Source of the DNA: Acanthamoeba castellanii str. Neff
Lineage: Eukaryota; Discosea; Longamoebia; Acanthamoebidae
Direction of reading: 5' to 3'
Assembly (NCBI RefSeq): GCF_000313135.1
Contig: NW_004457651.1
Coordinates: forward strand, 34,941 to 47,425
Length of the DNA: 12,485 nucleotides
In this document: one piece after another, positions 6,863 to 12,485 of the stretch
How positions within the stretch are numbered: position 1 is the first letter of the stretch
Layout: every line of letters starts with the position of its first letter
Translations under genes and position numbers: made by a program
The notes under the pieces: model-generated
The model's database searches: none
What the model was told of the DNA's origin: nothing
What the model saw: the letters and a program-made list of their open reading frames with translations, nothing else

Positions 6863-9119
6863 CTAACGGCGGTGGATAAGGGCGCGCTCGTAGGTTATTC
6901 GGCGGTGCCACAGCCACAGGGAGAGGACGACACCGATGGCGCAAGCGCCGGCGTTGACCCAGAAGGAGTACCGGAAGCAGAACTTGTTGTTGCAGTGAGA
7001 CGTGGTGGGGCCGCCCTCGTAATCGACGGTGAGGAAGTTACCGTCTTCCTTGTAGTGATCGTTGAGCATGCCGGCAATCAGCGTGGAGAAGACCGGACTG
7101 CCGGCAGCGGCAGCCAGGTTGATAATGCCAAAGTTGGTGGCAAAGTTCTTGAAGCCGAAGAACTCGATCGTGAGAGTGGGCACGCAGAAGAATACACCGC
7201 CGCCGGCGATGCCGAGCGCGATGACGCCCGGATAGAGCAGCCATACGGATTTCGCGAACGAGAACCACAGCTGGACGAGGCCCATCAGAAACGCTGAGAA
7301 GACGAGGAACAGCACTCGCGCGGGCTTGCCCAACCGTGTCGTGACCCAGTCCGAGATCCAGCCCATTGCCATCCGGCCCAGCATGTTGCACGTGGAGAAC
7401 AGAGCGACAAAGATTGTTATCTGTTGATAGTCCGGCACGTTGTGCAGCAGGTACTGTCGTGGTTTGTGTTAGTAAGAAGCGTCAGTCATATGCTAGCGTT
7501 GGAGCGTGCTGTCGTATGAGAAGTCTGTTGGTGAGAACAGGGAGAGAGAAGACGCACAGTGACGTCGGGCTCGACTTTGACATTGGCGAACACCATCTCA
7601 GCGAGATTGTTGACGGCAGTGATGCCAGGACCGGTACACAAAAAGTAGCTGACGAAGAGAATGTAGAAGTCGAGGCGTTTGAGAACCTGAAGCAGGCTCA
7701 GATCCTCGAGATCGCTGTTGGGCTTTAGACTGCTGTCGCGGAGGCTTCTCTTTAGGTCATCGTCGCTCGCCTCCATCAAGTCATCATTCACCATCAGTGC
7801 AATTCCATCTGTTACGACCTTCCCTTCCTCCTCGGCGAGCCGACTGCGGAAGAAGACCAGGGGTCCGGTCTTGACCGGCACTAGCAGGAAACCCAACATC
7901 AAGACGAGCAAGGCGATGCCAAATGGCAGCGGGGTAACAGTGGTCAAGCCTGTGGTGTATCAGGTTCCGACAAAGCGCAAGTTGATCAGCACAACGTAAA
8001 TGCATAAAAATACAAAGATGAATGTAGGGCATTAGCATACCACCAGCCAAAGACGCGCCGGTTTGGTAGAGAGCCAGGACAACGGCCATGACAATGACGA
8101 ACATAACTCGGTTCATGAGACCCATTTCCTGGAGTGAACATCGCGCTTGAGTGCGGGAAGAGTGCGAGGTAGAAGCGCTGGTATCAAGCAAAAAGCGGAG
8201 AGTCCCCGTACCGCGTCACTAAATGGCGTGGGAACTTTGTTGATGAAGATTCCGATGATAATAGAGCCCGCGCCAATGAAAATGGCGAGGAAGAGCAGGA
8301 AGGTAACGACATGGTTACCGAAGAATGCTTTGTAAAGCACCGTGAGCACGCCTGAACCCAGACCGAAGAAGCAGATCAGCGAGCCCACCACCTATAGCGT
8401 GACATCAGCCGAACGGTAAGAGTGGAAAGATAGAGAGACAAGGATTAGGAAACGCGCTGGTTAGAGCAATCCGATCGATGCAGATAACGAGACTAAGCAG
8501 CAACCACATCAGTACAGCATCATCCGTACCTTTCCTCGATCTTTTGCGCGGAAGTTCTGAGTGTTGATCTTGAGTGCGACGCTGTAGATCCAGCAGCTGC
8601 CCTGGCCTAAGGTGAAAGAGAAAAGGCCTAGCACATAGCTTGGAATCGTGTTGAACCAGTTCGCCGCCGCCCACAACAGGAAGTAGCCTGCATTCAGTGC
8701 GAGCGCGTCAGCAAAAACATGGGTCATTCCCTTCCTATGGTCACCTCGTGCAACGATGATCTCGTACCCACGAAGCTCATAATGCCACCGATGATGACTG
8801 TCGACCGCGGCCCAAAGCGATCTAGCCACAGGCCGCCCAGCACACTGAACAAACCGCCTGCAGGCATCGACGCGTGAGGATAAGCAAACGGAAAGGGCAG
8901 GGAGCGATGGGAGGGGAAGGACAGACCGACGTTGCCGAGGGTGCCAACTAAGTTAGTCTGCGCAGTGGTGTAGCCAAAGATGACATTGATGGTGCTCGAA
9001 TAGACCGAGAACAGGTAGAATGAGCCCGAAAGTATCATGAGGTAGACGCCCGCCGCCAGCGACACCCATCGCGAGAACCAAAACGGCAGCACATAGTTGG
9101 CGAAGTTGGGGAGCGCCAT
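6863..9119 (-). CDS. Major facilitator superfamily transporter (nodulin-like type)
   Basis: Seven exons fit: 9119-8927, 8857-8768, 8687-8530, 8391-8212, 8128-8041, 7949-7558 and 7453-6863, encoding 563 residues with GT-AG junctions throughout. Intron 6 carries a CTTACTAAC branch site. The start ATG opens directly into hydrophobic segments. The MFS motif between helices 2 and 3 is visible as GGLWLDRFGPRS (about residues 72-83), and its counterpart after helix 8 as GRMAMGWISDW. A long acidic cytoplasmic loop (about residues 273-325, with EASDDDLKR) separates two six-helix halves. The layout resembles the nodulin-like/monocarboxylate-related MFS group; the substrate cannot be read from sequence. 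Its place beside an isocyanide synthase suggests export of the product or self-protection, as is common for MFS genes in fungal metabolite clusters. Exact exon ends are my reading and could shift by a few codons. Confidence 0.88.
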
Positions 9120-9615
9120 CGCTTGACTTTGCCCTACCCCTGTGCACTGGGAAAAGTTCGATTTGCCTCGGTCCTGTCTTTAGCGGCGAAAACGGCGTTT
9201 CATACTCCGCTTCGGGAGAAAGGCGCGAGAAGCTTCTGGCGCCGAGTGCCGGCGTGTCATTTCCACCACCTTTGCGCCTTTCCGAAAGTCCGAGAAAGGC
9301 GGCGGCTGCTAAGGTGGCTGCAGCGCCAAATATCATTTTTCGGAAACGCTATGGGTTTGAATGGAAATAATAATTTCAGGTCTATCCTAATGGACTTAGT
9401 GTTTTTTTCATGTAGGCGGCCCCCCACCAATTGTGCATGCGCCGTGCGCAAATCCAACGCGCAAGAATAAAAGCTGTACAATTTGTGCGCGATTTGCGGC
9501 GGCTGCTGCAACCTGCTACCACAAAGCGGAATGGCCTTTTTTCGTACCCGGATTTTTGTGGCAATGAATGGTCCGGAGGCGAAGATGCAGAAAGAGTTGA
9601 AGCTCCCCGCCCCAA
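9120..9615. promoter_or_regulatory. Upstream region of the transporter, between divergent reading frames
   Basis: These 496 bp separate the transporter start (-) from the nuclease relic (+) and should hold the transporter promoter. CpG stays high until about 9585, so the region belongs compositionally to the cluster. An inverted pair CGCAAATC (9447-9454) / GATTTGCG (9491-9498) lies inside a block with several GTGCG and CGCGC motifs. Two short + frames and two minus frames here overlap without recognisable content. No gene is supported. Confidence 0.4.
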
Positions 9616-10227
9616 ATGGCCTCAAAAGTTGTTCTCAACTATACCAGCCAATTCTTCAAGTTGAGGGGCAAACGTGCCGTGTGGCCCACTCCACAGGGAG
9701 TCTTGACAGAGGTGAGGCTGTTTGTCAACACTGCCCGCCAGTCTGGCTGGACACTTGAGGTATTCATCGATGACTGCTGCAAGACTGAGGAGGTTATGAG
9801 GAAATGGCGTAAGTGAAGAGAAAGAAGTAAGGGTGGGGCACAGGAGAGTCCCGCAGGGTGTCAATTGCCTGTTCAGTGACATGTTTGCTTGGCTGGGCAT
9901 GCAGGTCCACTACTCACATGAGGCTGACAATGACAACACTATAGTAGCCCACACGTTCGCCCACTCTGTGGCTGTGCTGAGTGCTGACTGGGACATGTAC
10001 TGGTACACTGGCATTTCCCCACCACTTTGTGTGTTCAATACCTTTGCTGTGTGTAAGGGTGATCCCCCTGCGCTGCTGTTGTCCAAAAGGCCTCCTAACA
10101 ACCAATGCTGCAACTCGCCCAAAAGGGCTGTGACTGTGCCCCCGCCAGCCACCAACGCCACCCTGCACCCTTGCTCTTGTCTCGTTCTGCATGGTCTCTT
10201 CCTTGACATGGGCACCAAATCGTAAGA
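9616..10227 (+). pseudogene. Broken XPG/PIN-domain nuclease-like gene
   Basis: Two + frames together read like a PIN/XPG (FEN1-like) nuclease domain. The first, 9616-9816, includes SGWTLEVFIDD followed by EEVMRKWRK and ends in TGA (9814-9816). The second resumes at about 9818 with EKEVRVGHRRVPQG and contains EADNDNTIVAH and AVLSADWDMYW, typical acidic clusters of this fold. The stop at about 10225 follows a Pro-rich tail. Joining the halves needs both a stop change and a frame change near 9814-9818, so the gene is broken as given. A GTAAGT at 9809 mimics an intron donor, but removing sequence from there would delete the conserved RREKEVR-type stretch and no downstream AG restores frame. The usual N-terminal MG[IV] start of the family is missing. 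XPG-type nucleases cut branched or flap DNA; activity here is unlikely. Confidence 0.5.
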
Positions 10228-10561
10228 GAGTAGTGCGTCCAAGGGGGCAATCGCTGAAGTGCTGCCCCCTCCACTGATGGATGAATGTGATCTCTGTCTT
10301 CTGTTTCAAATACTGCCTCCCCCACTCCCTCTACTTTGCATTGTTGTCACTGCTCTGCCGCTATTGTTTGTTTTTTTGTTTTTCAGAATGTGTTTGCCCA
10401 CTCACTCCACTGTGTCAGCATTCTCCTTTTATTTAAGCCCTTAAACTAAACAATTTAGAAAAACTACAATTAAATTCTAAATTAAAGGTATGCTGAGAAT
10501 GTGTAAACAAGTCGACAATATTTCCGCGCCAGACTGGGGGGGAGGGGGGACGTTTGTTGCT
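10228..10561. other. Low-complexity intergenic stretch
   Basis: No gene is supported. From 10259 it is C/T-rich, with a pyrimidine tract ending in TTTTTCAG (10378-10386) that looks like a splice acceptor without a partner. An AT-rich segment holds the inverted repeat AATTTAGAA (10452-10460) / TTCTAAATT (10475-10483). A G-rich tract (10536-10549) directly precedes the right direct-repeat copy. Confidence 0.45.
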
Positions 10562-10675
10562 GGAGGAGTGCCACATCAGCAAACTGCACCAAGACAAGCA
10601 GATTTCCTCTTCTTTTTCTTTATATGAGATACCTTCCTTTACTATTTTTCCTGATATGAGAAAGGCATAATAACA
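10562..10675 (+). repeat. Direct repeat, right copy (114 bp)
   Basis: This is the second copy of the sequence at 2221-2337, in the same orientation. It lacks the eight bases that create the 14 bp palindrome in the left copy, and has TpG at the position of the left copy's CpG. It ends 34 bases before the last stop codon of the minus-strand gene at 10710-11485. Both copies therefore sit just downstream (3') of a minus-strand coding region. Confidence 0.85.
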
Positions 10676-10709
10676 AAGGATACAAAATATGATAGTGGTG
10701 GTAGTTTAT

Positions 10710-11485
10710 TCATTGTGCACTAGTCTTGACAGTGGCAGTGAGCTCCTCTTGGCGTTTCTTCTTCTCAGCCATGACCTTCTTGAGGTAGGCCTTCAGGTGC
10801 ACATTCTCCTGTACATGTCCATTTTGTATTGTCCATCATTGACAAATGAGCATGTGCTCCAATCCATGTAGGTGTTGAACCTCCTGGGTGGACAAGGAGG
10901 CTCCTTTAACTTTGGGTCCAGCACAGGAAAGAGGTAGAGCAACCTGACAATGGAGAGCGCTGTTCCATTGTGAATGCCATCAAGGAATTGGCAATAGAGC
11001 ACAAGCTCTCCATCTCAGTTGTGTACCATTCCTTTGCCCTGGAGGAGCCCATTGCTGTGAATGGAGAAGCTGACCTTGTCCACCTCAATATGTTGAGGCA
11101 TATATGTGAAATGCAGAATGTCTCCTTGCCACTCCAGCTCATCATTGTAGTCATCCCTGTCAACCTGGCACATCATCTCCATCTTGCCTCCCCACCACGC
11201 CTTGGCCTTGTTTGTCATCTCCAAAGCACCAAGTCCACACAGCTCCCCCAGGAACTGTGGCTTGTCAATTCCCTTCCAGTCCAGGATGTCTAGGGTGTAG
11301 GGCCATTCCTCTCTCACAATGGGGAAGAACCCAGTTATCTTGATGTTGAGGTTGTACATGAGCAGGCTCTTGACAAGCTTGTTGATCTTGGCCTCCAGCT
11401 GCTTCCCCTGGTCCATGTCCAAAGTCCTGTAAACATACTCCATGTCCTTCTCCATCTTGTTGTTGTTACTTGTTCCTTCTTCCAT
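10710..11485 (-). pseudogene. Unrecognised protein gene with late stop and frameshift
   Basis: From an ATG at 11485 with a good start context (ACAATGG) the frame runs to TGA at 11017-11015. It continues in the same frame (ELVLYCQFLDGIHNG...) to TGA at 10795-10793. Overlapping that stop, another frame gives a Lys/Glu-rich tail (ENVHLKAYLKKVMAEKKKRQ) ending at TGA 10712-10710. The N-terminal part contains KINKLVKSLLMYNLNIKITG and WPYTLDILDWKG. No known family was recognised. An in-frame extension upstream to 11638 passes through a C8-9 run and low-complexity Lys/Gln and is less likely to be translated. The first TGA lies in AAC TGA GAT, where a CGA to TGA change would suffice. Two lesions suggest a decayed gene of about 260 codons; introns replacing the lesions were not found. 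Confidence 0.4.
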
Positions 11486-11650
11486 TGTCCATCTTTCTCC
11501 TAGCTGGTGTGTTGTCTGATTTTTTGACTGTTGTTTCTTTTTATGAGACAATGTAGTGTCCAATTCCATTAGGGGGGGGGCAATAAAGATAAGAACTCCT
11601 CCTTTTTGCCAGCAAGGGGAAATATCTATCTCAGACATTGTGTCAAGTGT

Positions 11651-12485
11651 TTATTTTTTCCACTGCAAGTAAGGAATGTCTGCAAAGGCCAGTGGAAGGC
11701 TGAGGAGGATTCTTGTGATTTCCTCATCAGGCACCCAGCTGGTTGATGGTAGTCTTCTTCTGGCCTAGACAAGGCAATTGAAATTGCATGAGGTGAGTGT
11801 ACATCAAGAAGAAAGGTAGAGCTAGACTGGAGGAGACTGTACCAGCGTGGGGGGGCAAAGGCCATTGCATCGGCACAAATCTGAGGAGCAGGACCAGCCC
11901 TAGCAATGTCAGGCATGCCCACCCTGAATTCTGGGAAGATCCACTCACTGTCCTGCTTATGGGGGATGTTGGGGTAGAAGGTGGTTAAGCTGGCGCTGGT
12001 GGTGTCATCAATGCCCAGCTCTGTCAATGTCCATGGTCATGCTTTCACCATGGTAAACAGCATGCCTGGTGTAACCACCTGCTGTGTGCGCATCCTGAAC
12101 TTGTCATAGAGCAGCGCTGCAAACCTGCTCACATGTGGTGAGGCCATTGATGTGCCTATGAATATTATTATTAACAAGGTGTGGATGAGAGGAGCAGGTG
12201 AAAAATCAAGGTACCACTGTAGGCCACGTATCCACCAGGAATAGTGCTCCACACTTGCCAGCTGGGCGCCGTGACATCAACCTCCCTGTTCATGTTGCTG
12301 AAGTAGGCGTTCTTGATGGTGCTCAGGTCATCAGTGCTGGTGGAGATTTGGACAGCGCCAGCTCCTCAGTGGCCAGGTTGCAGTCACCTTTGTTGCCCAC
12401 CACAGCAACTACCAGTACACCATTGTCTACAGCATTCTGAATGGCAGTGTGCATTGGGTGGTAGGTGATGCATCCTCCCAGGCTC
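11651..12485 (-). pseudogene. Partial subtilisin-like serine protease (peptidase S8), broken
   Basis: Reading inward from the window end, the minus strand gives SLGGCITYHPMHTAIQNAV then GVLVVAVVGNKGD, the subtilase region with the oxyanion Asn (codon 12394-12392). A frame change near 12361-12357 leads to YFSNMNREVDVTAPSW and GGYVAYSG. A 59 nt GT-AG intron (12214-12156) then joins to TSMASPHV, the catalytic Ser motif (Ser codon 12150-12148). The frame meets TGA at 12039-12037 and continues without an ATG (ELGIDDTTSASLTTFYPNIP) to 11803. A possible 38 nt intron (11802-11765) leads to a tail containing PDEEITRILLSLP and TAA at 11653-11651, overlapping an AATAAA. The Asp and His of the triad would lie outside the window. 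The family is an endo- or exoprotease, usually secreted. With a frameshift and an in-frame stop this copy is probably inactive. Whether the part after 12037 belongs to the protease is uncertain. Confidence 0.6.

Noticed and set aside
9809..9904. Intron beginning at GTAAGT (9809) to rescue the nuclease gene
   Set aside because: It would remove the conserved EKEVR...VPQG stretch, and the available AG sites do not restore the downstream frame.

Overview
The window looks like fungal nuclear DNA. The genes have short GT-AG introns (55-138 nt), several with a clear CTAAC branch point close to the acceptor, and dense small genes. The phylum cannot be fixed from sequence alone. The strong CpG loss in the flanks fits a genome that methylates CpG in repeats (known in basidiomycetes and some early-diverging fungi) better than ascomycete RIP.

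Three zones are visible. (1) Left flank, 1-2341: almost CpG-free, with a decayed F-box/cysteine-rich reading frame (369-1112, +), an unrecognised reading frame (1363-2007, -), a hairpin and the left copy of a ~115 bp direct repeat (2221-2337). (2) Core, 2342 to about 9600: CpG-rich, with three intron-containing genes. These are a flavin aromatic hydroxylase (2342-4078, -), a fused isocyanide synthase / Fe(II)-2-oxoglutarate dioxygenase (4500-6500, +) and a major-facilitator transporter (6863-9119, -). (3) Right flank, about 9600-12485: a broken XPG/PIN-type nuclease relic (9616-10227, +), the right repeat copy (10562-10675), an unrecognised broken gene (10710-11485, -) and a broken subtilisin-like protease running off the window end (11651-12485, -).

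The core reads as a compact isocyanide natural-product gene cluster. The hydroxylase and the synthase are divergently transcribed from one 421 bp intergenic region with two TGACGT boxes, and the transporter converges on the synthase. Inferred pathway: the DIT1/PvcA half makes an isonitrile from an amino acid, probably aromatic. The PvcB/TauD half oxidises it, for example to a vinyl isocyanide. The flavoprotein hydroxylates an aromatic ring, and the transporter exports the product. The synthase frame as given carries one surplus base in a C6 run (5801-5806) exactly between its two domains. This is either a sequencing error or an inactivating mutation, and it decides whether the cluster is functional.

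The cluster and the nuclease relic lie between two directly repeated sequences in decayed, CpG-depleted DNA, so the cluster looks like an intact island inside silenced sequence. No rRNA, tRNA, CRISPR array or complete transposon was recognised.
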